Positions 51,895 to 59,399 of a stretch of 64,000 nucleotides of DNA are shown in pieces (position 1 is the first letter of the stretch; every line of letters begins with the position of its first letter). Source of the DNA: Betaproteobacteria bacterium (GTDB lineage: Bacteria; Pseudomonadota; Gammaproteobacteria; Burkholderiales; SG8-39). A program made the translations under genes and the position numbers. Under the pieces are notes generated by a model. The model saw nothing but the letters and a program-made list of their open reading frames with translations. It searched no databases and was not told where the DNA came from. The DNA lies in assembly GCA_016195915.1 (NCBI GenBank), contig JACPYS010000049.1:62001-126000 (forward strand), written 5' to 3'.

Positions 51895-52298
51895 TCGTCG
51901 TAGACACCTCGGCCCTGGTGGCGATTGCCTTCGCGGAACCGGAGCGCGAGGCGTTTTCGCAGCTTATCCAAAAGACAGACAAGGCGCTGGTCAGCACGGT
52001 AACCGTCGTGGAAACCCGCATGGTCGTGCATGGCAGACGCGGACAGCGCGCGGTGATACTCGTGGACGATCTGCTGCGGCTGCCCATGTTCGAACTGGTC
52101 GCGCCTGGCTCGGCCGAGATGGATGCAGCTTATGCCGCGTTCGTGACCTTCGGCAAAGGCAGCACTCACCCCGCCAGCCTGAATTTTGGCGATCTGTTCA
52201 GCTACGCGCTGGCGAAGGTACGCGGTCTGCCGTTGCTGTACAAGGGAGAGGATTTCGCACGCACGGACATCGGCAGCGCGCTGACGGCGGGCTCGTGA
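51891..52298 (+). CDS. vapC: VapC-type PIN-domain toxin, module 2
   Basis: The 135-residue PIN protein has Asp5 (VVDTSALVAIA), Glu41 (VVETRMVV), Asp101 (LNFGDLFSYALAK) and Asp121 (KGEDFARTD), with the NFGDxxSYALA pattern of the MIV/VVDTSA subgroup. It differs strongly from the module 1 toxin, so the two modules were acquired independently and are not products of a duplication. Confidence 0.92.
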   Translation: MIVVDTSALVAIAFAEPEREAFSQLIQKTDKALVSTVTVVETRMVVHGRRGQRAVILVDDLLRLPMFELVAPGSAEMDAAYAAFVTFGKGSTHPASLNFGDLFSYALAKVRGLPLLYKGEDFARTDIGSALTAGS

Positions 52299-52322
52299 CG
52301 ATCGTTTCGACTCAGTGGCGGT

Positions 52323-53240
52323 TCAGCCGCCTTTTCTCGCGCGCCGGTCGAGTGCCTGCTGCGCGTTGCGCGCGAGGATCTCGTCTGGGTCCGTTGCGAG
52401 CCGCTGCAGGATCGCGGACTGTGTGGCAGCGTTCCAAGTCAGGTTCATGCGCGTATAGCGGTTCTGGCTCCTCGACAACCGCTCCAGCACCGCCGACGGC
52501 ACGTTCGGGTTGAGCGCAAGAGCCCATTCCACGAGGTAATCCGTCGAATCGAAGTGGCGCGCAAGCTGCGGGAGCGGCGTCTTCGGATTGCGCAGTACGT
52601 CGTGCAGCACCTTGTCCGCGTGCGGCCCGCTGGCGAGGTGCTCCAGAGTCGCCGCGCCCACGTTCGGGTTGTAGCAAAGCAGCCGCATCAGCGCGAGGCC
52701 CTTGCGGTTCTCGCCATTCACGTTCCAGAGCGAGCCCATCGGCTCGTAGAGCGCCGGATCGGGCAGGCGCGCTATGCGATCGAGCAGCGCTTCGTTCGCG
52801 GCCTTGTTCTGTGCGATCGCGCCGAGGAAGAAGCGGTCCTCGCGCCAGGGCGAATCCTCGAACGCGCGCTCCAACTCGGCTGCGCTCATCGCGCCCGCTT
52901 CGGCCACCGCACGCTCAAGCGCGAGGCCGCGCCACACCTCCCAACCGACTGCTGCCGGCCCGCCGATCGCCAGCACCCAGGCGAGCAGCAGCACCGCGCG
53001 GAAATATTGTTGCGTCCCTCGTAGCGCATGCCACACGCAGCCCAACGCGAGCCCCCAGATGCCCGTGGCGGCCATCGCCGCCGCCGCGATGAACGGTACG
53101 AAGAGGAATCCGATCGCGGCCGTCGAATTCGCCGACGAAAAAATCCCCTGCACCGAGATCGCCGCCGAGGCGATTCCGCCCACGATCCCGGCTACGAGCG
53201 CGAAGCGCGCTTCGGGCCGCGCGCTCAAGGTTGCTCTCAT
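52323..53240 (-). CDS. Membrane protein with LRV/HEAT-like repeats
   Basis: The 305-residue protein has three or so membrane helices in the first 115 residues. A cytoplasmic domain follows made of repeats built on N-P-x-x-P/A plus VLERL or TLEHLA: NPNVGAATLEHLASG, NPKTPLPQLARHF, NPNVPSAVLERLSRS and NAATQSAILQRLATD. This is similar to leucine-rich-variant or HEAT repeats. Such domains mediate protein binding. No family name is certain. It converges on the module 2 toxin gene. Confidence 0.7.
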   Translation of the reverse strand: MRATLSARPEARFALVAGIVGGIASAAISVQGIFSSANSTAAIGFLFVPFIAAAAMAATGIWGLALGCVWHALRGTQQYFRAVLLLAWVLAIGGPAAVGWEVWRGLALERAVAEAGAMSAAELERAFEDSPWREDRFFLGAIAQNKAANEALLDRIARLPDPALYEPMGSLWNVNGENRKGLALMRLLCYNPNVGAATLEHLASGPHADKVLHDVLRNPKTPLPQLARHFDSTDYLVEWALALNPNVPSAVLERLSRSQNRYTRMNLTWNAATQSAILQRLATDPDEILARNAQQALDRRARKGG

Positions 53241-53318
53241 CGCGGACGATTCAAGCGTTCGCGGCGCATTCAGTGGTCGCCGAAGGGAAGGGATAGGGAG
53301 GGAAAGGAATGCCCGGAC

Positions 53319-53999
53319 TCAGGCGCTCGCCAGCGTTTTCGATCGCAGCGCGATTGCAGGGAGCGCGCGCACCGGCCTCGCTGCCTCGATCAGCGTGCGC
53401 CGATCGGCGCCGGACAGCTTGCCCAGATCCCCGTCCCTGAAGTAGGTCAGCGCCTTCAGACTCGCCATCGGCTGAAAGGCCTTGCCGAAGAACACGCGCG
53501 CCGCTGCCAGACCACGGGCCACCTCGACGCCAGCGCGGATCATCGCCGCAATGTCTCGATAGTCCTTTTCCTCGCTTCGCTGCAGGATGACCTTGAGCTT
53601 GTGCGCCATCAGATCGTCGAGCGAGGCGATCCGCATGACGCCGTCGTCGCAGAGCAGCGGGTCTGCGACCCGTCCGAAGGACATGCCGCCGAAAAAGGAC
53701 ACTTTCACGCCGTCGCGGCCCCGTCGTGCGGAACCCGGCACCATGACCACGAGCGTGTCCTTCGATTCCTGCAGCGTAGTCGCACGCCGCATGAACGCGA
53801 AGGCGGCCCTGATCTCGTCCTGCGCCACTGTCAGGTCGCGAAAGAAATCGAAGTCTACCGAACGGCGGTGGCCGAGATGAAGTGAAATGGCGGTTCCGCC
53901 GTACAGGACGAAGCCGAGTTCGAGGCTGGGACGCAGTTCCGGCCACAACTGCCGCTGCGCCGGCGGCAGCCGGGCGAAATTCGGCGAGAGGGTTGTCAT
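53319..53999 (-). CDS. AbiEii/AbiGii-type nucleotidyltransferase toxin
   Basis: The 226-residue protein has the DNA polymerase beta-like nucleotidyltransferase motif GGTAISLHLGHRRSVDFDFF at residues 34-53 (Gly-Gly, later Asp-x-Asp). A helical part with LDDLMAHKLKVILQRSEEKD then DIAAMI follows. These are signatures of type IV toxin AbiEii and of related MenT enzymes that modify tRNA. It follows a helix-turn-helix gene by 40 bases, the expected antitoxin position. ATG 53999 gives the family N-terminus. Confidence 0.88.
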   Translation of the reverse strand: MTTLSPNFARLPPAQRQLWPELRPSLELGFVLYGGTAISLHLGHRRSVDFDFFRDLTVAQDEIRAAFAFMRRATTLQESKDTLVVMVPGSARRGRDGVKVSFFGGMSFGRVADPLLCDDGVMRIASLDDLMAHKLKVILQRSEEKDYRDIAAMIRAGVEVARGLAAARVFFGKAFQPMASLKALTYFRDGDLGKLSGADRRTLIEAARPVRALPAIALRSKTLASA

Positions 54000-54039
54000 C
54001 GGTGCTACGGGCGATGCCATCGGGGGGCGACCTCCGCGC

Positions 54040-54531
54040 TCAGCGAAGCGTGCGCTGCGGCAGAGGCGGAATGCCCCTGCCGGCGGCACCCAGCCGATGA
54101 TGCCAATAGATCCAGGAGCGCTCCGACAATCGCCCGGCCTCGGCCTCGCGAAGCGCGCGCACCAGCGTCTCGCGCCCGAGCGTTGCTTCGAGCTTCAGCA
54201 CGTCGTCGTAGTCGCCCATTTCCATCACCTGGGTGGCGACGAAGTTCGGCCTCGCCAATGCTTCGGCGGGGGAAAGCCACCAGACGTAGCGCCTGGCGAG
54301 CGAGCGCAGCAGACGCTCCTCGGCGCGCGGCTGCTTTCTCGGGCGGCCCGGGGCGCGCCGCACGATCGCCGCAGCGCCGGGAATGATCCAGTGATGACCG
54401 ATCTTCCGTGCCCCCGGAATGCGGCGCTCCGCGAGCAGTTGCAGCACGCGTACCCGGCTCACGTCCTCCCGTTTCGCGAACTGGGTAACGGAAACATGCG
54501 GCTCCGGTTTCGCGGTGGCATGAGCGGCCAT
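54040..54531 (-). CDS. Helix-turn-helix protein, probable antitoxin of the AbiEii-type toxin
   Basis: The 163-residue protein has an N-terminal excisionase/MerR-like helix-turn-helix (SVTQFAKREDVSRVRVLQLL and GHHWIIP). A basic linker (RAPGRPRKQPRAEER) and a C-terminal helical domain follow (VWWLSPAEALARPNFVATQV, then YDDVLKLEATLG and SWIYWHHRLG). The C-terminal part resembles domains found in partners of nucleotidyltransferase toxins. It could both repress its operon and neutralise the toxin. Confidence 0.78.
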   Translation of the reverse strand: MAAHATAKPEPHVSVTQFAKREDVSRVRVLQLLAERRIPGARKIGHHWIIPGAAAIVRRAPGRPRKQPRAEERLLRSLARRYVWWLSPAEALARPNFVATQVMEMGDYDDVLKLEATLGRETLVRALREAEAGRLSERSWIYWHHRLGAAGRGIPPLPQRTLR

Positions 54532-54556
54532 GCCCAGATGATACCAAAAACCCTTA

Positions 54557-56029
54557 TCAATCGGCTAGGGTTTTACTTCCGGGTTCTTCCCCGTCCCATC
54601 CCTCGAAACTCTGCGGTGACAACGCGTCCGCATCGCGCCCCGCCCAGTCGCCGCGTGCGATGTTGGCCCAGACGCGCTCGCCGGATTGCTGCAGTTTGCG
54701 CGCCATCGCCTTGATGTCGGGCGCGCCGGGAATCGCGCCATCGCGAAGAACCACGCGTCCGTTCACGATCACCGTGTTTACATCGGCAGCCTGCGCGCTG
54801 AAGACGATATTCTTGACCGGATCGCGCAGCGGCGACATCCACAGGCTCTCGCCTTCCCAGATCACGAGATCGGCCTTTGCCCCTCTCGCAATACGCCCCA
54901 AGTCGTCGCGCCCAATCGCCTTCGCGCCGCCCAGCGTCGCCGCGTTGAACACATCGGCCGCCGTCGCCGTCTCGGTCTGCCGGTCGATGATCTTGCTGAC
55001 GACAGCCGCAAATTTCATCGCCTCGATCATGGACTGCGGCGCGGTGTCGGTGCCGAGCGAGAGATTAATGCCCGCCTTGAGGTAGCGCGAGAAGCTCTCC
55101 ATGGCGATGCCGCGCCGCGCGAACACCCACGGCGCATGCGCCACCGAGCACCCGGATTCCGCCATCACGCCGATATCGTCGCCCGCGTACTGCGCCCAGC
55201 TTCCGCCCGCGAGAATGATCGCGTGCCCGAGAATCACTTCGGGTGCGAGAAAGCCGATGTCGCGCAACCACTCGATGGGCGAGCAGCCGTGGCGGCGGAC
55301 CATCTCGTGAAATTCGTTGACGGACTGTGACACGTGGAGCGTGACCGGTACGCGCAGTCGGGTCCCGGCTTCGCGGGTCCGGCGCAACAGTGCTTCGCTG
55401 CAGGTGTCCACCTGCGACGGCGAGAGCAATCCTTTCACCAGCCCGCCGTGCGTGCCGTCGTTTTTCGCGATCCAGGCCACGGCGCGCTCGAAGGCCGCCA
55501 TCCCGGCAGCTTCGTCCCACGCATACTTGACCGTCCTGCCGTCGTCGGTGTGCCAGCGCCCGGAGCGGTACATCGGACCGACGTAGGTGCGCAGTCCGAA
55601 GCGCGCAGCCTGCTCCGCCGTGTATTCCGGCACGGGTCCGAGCTCCAGCGCGGTGGTGGTGCCGGTGTGCAGCAGCTCCAGCATCGAAAACTCTACGCAG
55701 GCGTGATTGGCGGCCGTGTCCTGCCCGGCCGAGCGGGCAGGCAGCATCTCGAACAGGCCGCTGTTGAAAAAATTCCGCTTGCCGTGGTCTTCGACGAACG
55801 ATTTGTCGAGCGGCGAGCCGGCCATGTGGATGTGGGTGTCGATGAAGCCCGGCGCTGCGATCCTGCCAGTCGCGTCGATCACGTTATCGGTGGTTCCCTC
55901 GAACTTCCTGCCAACGAAGACGATCGTGTCGCCCTCGAGCACCACCACGCCATCGCGCAGATGGCGGTGTTTCACGCCGTCGTGCGCAATGATGTGCGAG
56001 GCCTTGATCAGCGTGCGTTGTGCCGGCAT
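54557..56029 (-). CDS. Amidohydrolase family metal-dependent hydrolase
   Basis: The 490-residue protein has the amidohydrolase metal motif DTHIHMAG, a later histidine (VTLHVSQSV), HAIILAGG and the catalytic aspartate in LSLGTDTAP. A C-terminal beta domain typical of cytosine deaminase/ATZ-like enzymes follows (GAKADLVIWEGES). Substrates in this group include triazines, guanine and other cyclic amides. It follows a Bug gene in an operon that begins with a second, related amidohydrolase. ATG 56029 is chosen; a TTG overlapping the Bug stop is possible. Confidence 0.9.
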   Translation of the reverse strand: MPAQRTLIKASHIIAHDGVKHRHLRDGVVVLEGDTIVFVGRKFEGTTDNVIDATGRIAAPGFIDTHIHMAGSPLDKSFVEDHGKRNFFNSGLFEMLPARSAGQDTAANHACVEFSMLELLHTGTTTALELGPVPEYTAEQAARFGLRTYVGPMYRSGRWHTDDGRTVKYAWDEAAGMAAFERAVAWIAKNDGTHGGLVKGLLSPSQVDTCSEALLRRTREAGTRLRVPVTLHVSQSVNEFHEMVRRHGCSPIEWLRDIGFLAPEVILGHAIILAGGSWAQYAGDDIGVMAESGCSVAHAPWVFARRGIAMESFSRYLKAGINLSLGTDTAPQSMIEAMKFAAVVSKIIDRQTETATAADVFNAATLGGAKAIGRDDLGRIARGAKADLVIWEGESLWMSPLRDPVKNIVFSAQAADVNTVIVNGRVVLRDGAIPGAPDIKAMARKLQQSGERVWANIARGDWAGRDADALSPQSFEGWDGEEPGSKTLAD

Positions 56030-56037
56030 GGCAGCTC

Positions 56038-57024
56038 TCAATGTCCCTTGAGATTGAGCTTCCTGATCAGGGGCTCGAACAGGGCGGCGCGAAGCTCGAA
56101 CTGCCGGCGGATTTCGGGTCCGTCGAGGAACTCGACTTCCAGGTACAGATCCTCGATCTTCTTGCGCGTGTCGCCGTCCTCGGTCGCCTTACGCGTCGCC
56201 TCTGCAAGCTTTCTGACCACTGAGGCTGGTGTCTTGGCGATGACCCAGTGGCTGATGTAATCCTTCGCGGCGAGCGCGGGGAATCCCTGCTCGGTGACGG
56301 TCGGAATTTCCTTGCGGAACGGCGAACGGTTCGACGCAGTCACGCCGAGCGCGCGGATCGTACCCGCATCGATCTGCGCGGCGGCAATCGACGTGAGCGG
56401 CATGATGGCGACCTGGATCTGACCGGCCACGAGAGCGCTGATTTCCGGTGCGATGCCTGCGTAATGGATCGCCGGCAGGGATTCTTCCGCGATCCCGGCG
56501 GTGCTCTTGTACATCTCGAACACCAGGTGCCCGCCGGAGCCGACGCCGGTGGTGCCGTAGTTCAGCGCTTTCGCATTCTTACCCGCGAGCGCGGCAAGCT
56601 CGCGCAGGTTCGTCGCAGGCACGTCCTTGTGCACCAGGAACACCAGGGGATAACTGGCGTAGGAAGCCACTTCAGTGAAGTGATCGAGAAAACGCCCCGG
56701 AACGCTCGGATTCATGAGGTGGACGTAACCCAGTCCCTGGCCGCCCGCGGCAAGCATGCTGTAGCCGTCGGGCTTCGTTGTCAGCAGCCCTTGCCAGGCG
56801 ACGACGCCATTCGCGCCAGGCCTGTTGACCACCAGGACCGGCTGACCCCAATCCTCGCGGAATTTCTCCGCCAGCCTTCGGGCCACGGTATCGAGCGCAC
56901 CGCCGGGCGGAAACGGAACGATGATCTGCACCGGCCTGGCGGGAAAAGTCTCCTGCGCGGAAGCAGGCGCGCCGATCGACAGCAAACAGCAACCGGCGAT
57001 TGCTGCGGCCAGATATTTCTTCAT
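56038..57024 (-). CDS. Bug/TctC periplasmic substrate-binding protein
   Basis: The 328-residue protein has a signal peptide (YLAAAIAGCCLLSIGAPASA) and motifs VQIIVPFPPGGALDTVARRL and VLVVNRPGANGVVAWQG. It is placed between two amidohydrolases, eight bases before the next start, so it likely delivers or senses their amide-type substrate. ATG 57024 (AAGGAT ribosome binding site) is favoured; an ATG at 57048 overlapping the previous stop is also possible. Confidence 0.92.
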   Translation of the reverse strand: MKKYLAAAIAGCCLLSIGAPASAQETFPARPVQIIVPFPPGGALDTVARRLAEKFREDWGQPVLVVNRPGANGVVAWQGLLTTKPDGYSMLAAGGQGLGYVHLMNPSVPGRFLDHFTEVASYASYPLVFLVHKDVPATNLRELAALAGKNAKALNYGTTGVGSGGHLVFEMYKSTAGIAEESLPAIHYAGIAPEISALVAGQIQVAIMPLTSIAAAQIDAGTIRALGVTASNRSPFRKEIPTVTEQGFPALAAKDYISHWVIAKTPASVVRKLAEATRKATEDGDTRKKIEDLYLEVEFLDGPEIRRQFELRAALFEPLIRKLNLKGH

Positions 57025-57044
57025 CGGAAGAATCCTTATCGGGT

Positions 57045-58481
57045 TCATTCGAGCGGAAGGCTGAGCGGCGTGATTTCATCCGCGCTGCGGCCCTTGTAGT
57101 CGCGTGTCGGCACCGCGGCCATCATGCGCTGTTGCCCTTCGGTCAGCCGCTCTCCCGCGCTCGCCTGATCGAGTGTGAGCACCTTGCCTTCGGCCACCAC
57201 CTGCCGCCCGTCGATCCAGACGTCGCGCACGGCGCGCTCGGCCGCGTGATAGACGAGCGAGCGCAGCGGATCGCGGGCCGGCATCATGTGCGAGCACTTG
57301 AGATCGACCACGACGATATCGGCTTTCGCGCCGGGGGAGAGGCGGCCGAGATCGTCACGCTGCAGGGCTCTTGCGCCGCCGACTGTTGCGGCATGCAGGA
57401 TGTCGGCGGTGCTCACCGTGTGCAGGTCGTGGGCAGCCACGCGCGCGAGAATCGCGGCCTTGCGCATCTCCTCGAGCATGTTGTGCGGCGTGGTGTCGGT
57501 GCCGATGCCCATGTTCACGCCGGCGCGCAGGTAGGAACCGAAATTCTCGAGGATTTGGCCATATCGCACGAACGGGGTCGGGCAATGCGCGACCGTGCAG
57601 CCGTGCTCGGCGATCAGGCCGAGGTCCTTCCGGCTCCACCAGTGAATCCAGGAATGGTGATCGAGGAAGATCGCGTGCGCGAAGATCGTCTCCGGTCCCA
57701 TGATCCCGATGTCCGCGGCCCACTGCACGGGCGTCTTGCCGTGCCGGCGGATCATCTCCAGCACCTCGTTCACACCCTGCGCGATGTGCACCGTGTACGG
57801 CATCTTGCGGTCCTTTGCGGCCGCCAGCGCATCGCAAAGCAACTCGGGCGTGCATGTGTCGATTTGCATCGGCGAGACCACTCCGCCCAGTCGGCCGGAC
57901 GGGTGTTTCGCCGCCGCGTCGATCGTCTTGAGGGCCGTGGAGAAGCGCTCGCGCGCGAGCTTTTCGTCCCAGATGTATTTCAGGTCGTATTCATTGTCGA
58001 GCTTCCAGCGCGCCGAGGCGAATCCGGGCGCAAGATACGCGCGCAATCCGCTCTTCGCCAACAACGGCGCCCAGTTGTCCCAGGGCGGCGATATGTCCAC
58101 CAGCGTGGTGACGCCGCTCTTCAACAGTTCGCAGTAGGCGAATTCCGCGCTCGCGTCGCGGAACGCGTCGTCCGTGCCGGAGAAGGCCTGCGAGCGTTCG
58201 AACAGTCCGCTCATGTACATGGTCGCGAGGCCATGCTCCTCGCGGATGCCGCGATAGGCGGGCTCGTGCTCAGGGTGCGAGTGGATGTCCACCAGGCCCG
58301 GCATGACCATGCGGTCCGCGCCCGGGATCGTCACCTCCGCCGCGCCCTGGTAATCCCTGCCGACGTGCTTGATCCTGTCATTTTCGAACACGACATCGAC
58401 GCCGCGCTTGTAAGCGTGCCGGCCGGCTGCCGCGTCCCATGCGATGACCCAATCGGCGTTCCTTATTACGGTGGTGGTCAT
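57045..58481 (-). CDS. Amidohydrolase family metal-dependent hydrolase, first gene of the operon
   Basis: The 478-residue enzyme has DIHSHPEHEP (metal His-x-His), YTVHIAQGVNEV, IFAHAIFLDHHSW, the GTDTTPHNM aspartate and the C-terminal GAKADIVVVDLK. It is a homologue of the second amidohydrolase in this operon but clearly diverged, so the two may act in sequence. It is the first gene of the three-gene unit, 69 bases downstream of the TetR stop on the same strand; TetR may be cotranscribed with it. Confidence 0.9.
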   Translation of the reverse strand: MTTTVIRNADWVIAWDAAAGRHAYKRGVDVVFENDRIKHVGRDYQGAAEVTIPGADRMVMPGLVDIHSHPEHEPAYRGIREEHGLATMYMSGLFERSQAFSGTDDAFRDASAEFAYCELLKSGVTTLVDISPPWDNWAPLLAKSGLRAYLAPGFASARWKLDNEYDLKYIWDEKLARERFSTALKTIDAAAKHPSGRLGGVVSPMQIDTCTPELLCDALAAAKDRKMPYTVHIAQGVNEVLEMIRRHGKTPVQWAADIGIMGPETIFAHAIFLDHHSWIHWWSRKDLGLIAEHGCTVAHCPTPFVRYGQILENFGSYLRAGVNMGIGTDTTPHNMLEEMRKAAILARVAAHDLHTVSTADILHAATVGGARALQRDDLGRLSPGAKADIVVVDLKCSHMMPARDPLRSLVYHAAERAVRDVWIDGRQVVAEGKVLTLDQASAGERLTEGQQRMMAAVPTRDYKGRSADEITPLSLPLE

Positions 58482-58550
58482 GGTGTTCTCGCTAGTTGTC
58501 CCAACGCGCTCATTTGTCCATCGACCAGGTATTTGTCCGGATCAGGGCGA

Positions 58551-59255
58551 TCAGCGGGTCTTGCTGGTGTGTACGCGTAACCGATCTGAAACGCGCATTG
58601 GCTTGGCGCGCAGCCCGACCATCTTGAACAGGATCGATGTCAGCGCGCGCACGATCTCGTCGGGCGGCACGCGGCCTGCCGGGGCGTACCAGGCATACAT
58701 GAAGGCACCGACACTGACCATGGCCCTCGCGGTCAGCATGGTGTCCTCGAAGCTGAGCTTGCCGTCGGCGCGACCCTGTTCCATGATGGTGCACAGGTCG
58801 GCGTAGAAATACCTCGCCAGGCGACGCAGTTTGGCCTGGAACTGCGGGCGCAGCGAGGCAGTGTCGCGGTAGGCCAGGGCGCCGGAACGGAAGTTCGCCA
58901 CGCAGGCGGCCATGAAGCGATGAAGGCCCTCGGCGAGTTTTACATGTGCGGGGCGCATGTCGTCTGCGGGAAACTTCATCGCCGTCATGACGGCCACCGA
59001 CCCCCGCCACGTGATCGTCTCGAAGATCTCCTGCTTGTTCTTGAAGTAGTAATAAACGAAGGGCTTGGTCGTGCGCAGCGCGGCGCAGATCATTTCCAGC
59101 GTGGTGCCGAGAAAACTGTACTGGAAGAACAGTTCCTCGGCCACGGCGAGGATGCGCTCACGCTTGTCGGCACCGTTCGGCAGGTGCATCGAAGTGACCG
59201 GCGCGCCGGCAGCGTTCTGTCGGGCAGGGCCTACATGGATCGGAGCGTTGCGCAT
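58551..59255 (-). CDS. TetR-family transcriptional regulator
   Basis: The 234-residue protein has an N-terminal TetR helix-turn-helix (KRERILAVAEELFFQYSFLG, then TTKPFVYYYFKNKQEIFETI) and a helical ligand-binding C-terminal domain. The gene diverges from the single-chain carboxylase. The intervening region holds a perfect 16-base palindrome overlapping a promoter, its likely operator. It probably derepresses the carboxylase operon when an acyl-CoA or acid accumulates. Start uncertain: ATG 59255 or a later ATG before LPNGADKR. Confidence 0.9.
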   Translation of the reverse strand: MRNAPIHVGPARQNAAGAPVTSMHLPNGADKRERILAVAEELFFQYSFLGTTLEMICAALRTTKPFVYYYFKNKQEIFETITWRGSVAVMTAMKFPADDMRPAHVKLAEGLHRFMAACVANFRSGALAYRDTASLRPQFQAKLRRLARYFYADLCTIMEQGRADGKLSFEDTMLTARAMVSVGAFMYAWYAPAGRVPPDEIVRALTSILFKMVGLRAKPMRVSDRLRVHTSKTR

Positions 59256-59312
59256 GATTACGCCGAATTGTAGCTGCAATCTTTGACCACGGAATACTCT
59301 TTGGTACTTTTT

Positions 59313-59326
59313 ATACTAAGCAGTAT
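59313..59326. promoter_or_regulatory. Inverted repeat ATACT-N4-AGTAT in the TetR-carboxylase intergenic region
   Basis: A five-base inverted repeat separated by four bases, 17 bases upstream of the main palindrome's element. It could be a second, weaker operator or part of the tetR promoter. Confidence 0.45.
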
Positions 59327-59334
59327 CTCTTCGC

Positions 59335-59363
59335 TTGACAGATTATACCGATCGGTATATCCA
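59335..59363 (+). promoter_or_regulatory. Putative sigma-70 promoter of the carboxylase operon
   Basis: TTGACA at 59335-59340 is a perfect -35 box. TATATC (15-base spacing) or TATCCA (17-base spacing) are candidate -10 boxes. The 16-base palindrome fills the spacer, so a bound TetR dimer would block polymerase. Confidence 0.6.
59344..59359. promoter_or_regulatory. Perfect 16-base palindrome, probable TetR operator
   Basis: TATACCGATCGGTATA is a perfect inverted repeat located between the -35 box and the start of the carboxylase gene and 89 bases from the tetR start. Its size and symmetry fit a TetR dimer site. A half-like GGTATA recurs at 59373-59378. Confidence 0.75.
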
Positions 59364-59399
59364 GCACGCTGTGGTATAGCTCACGGAGGGGAACGGCTC

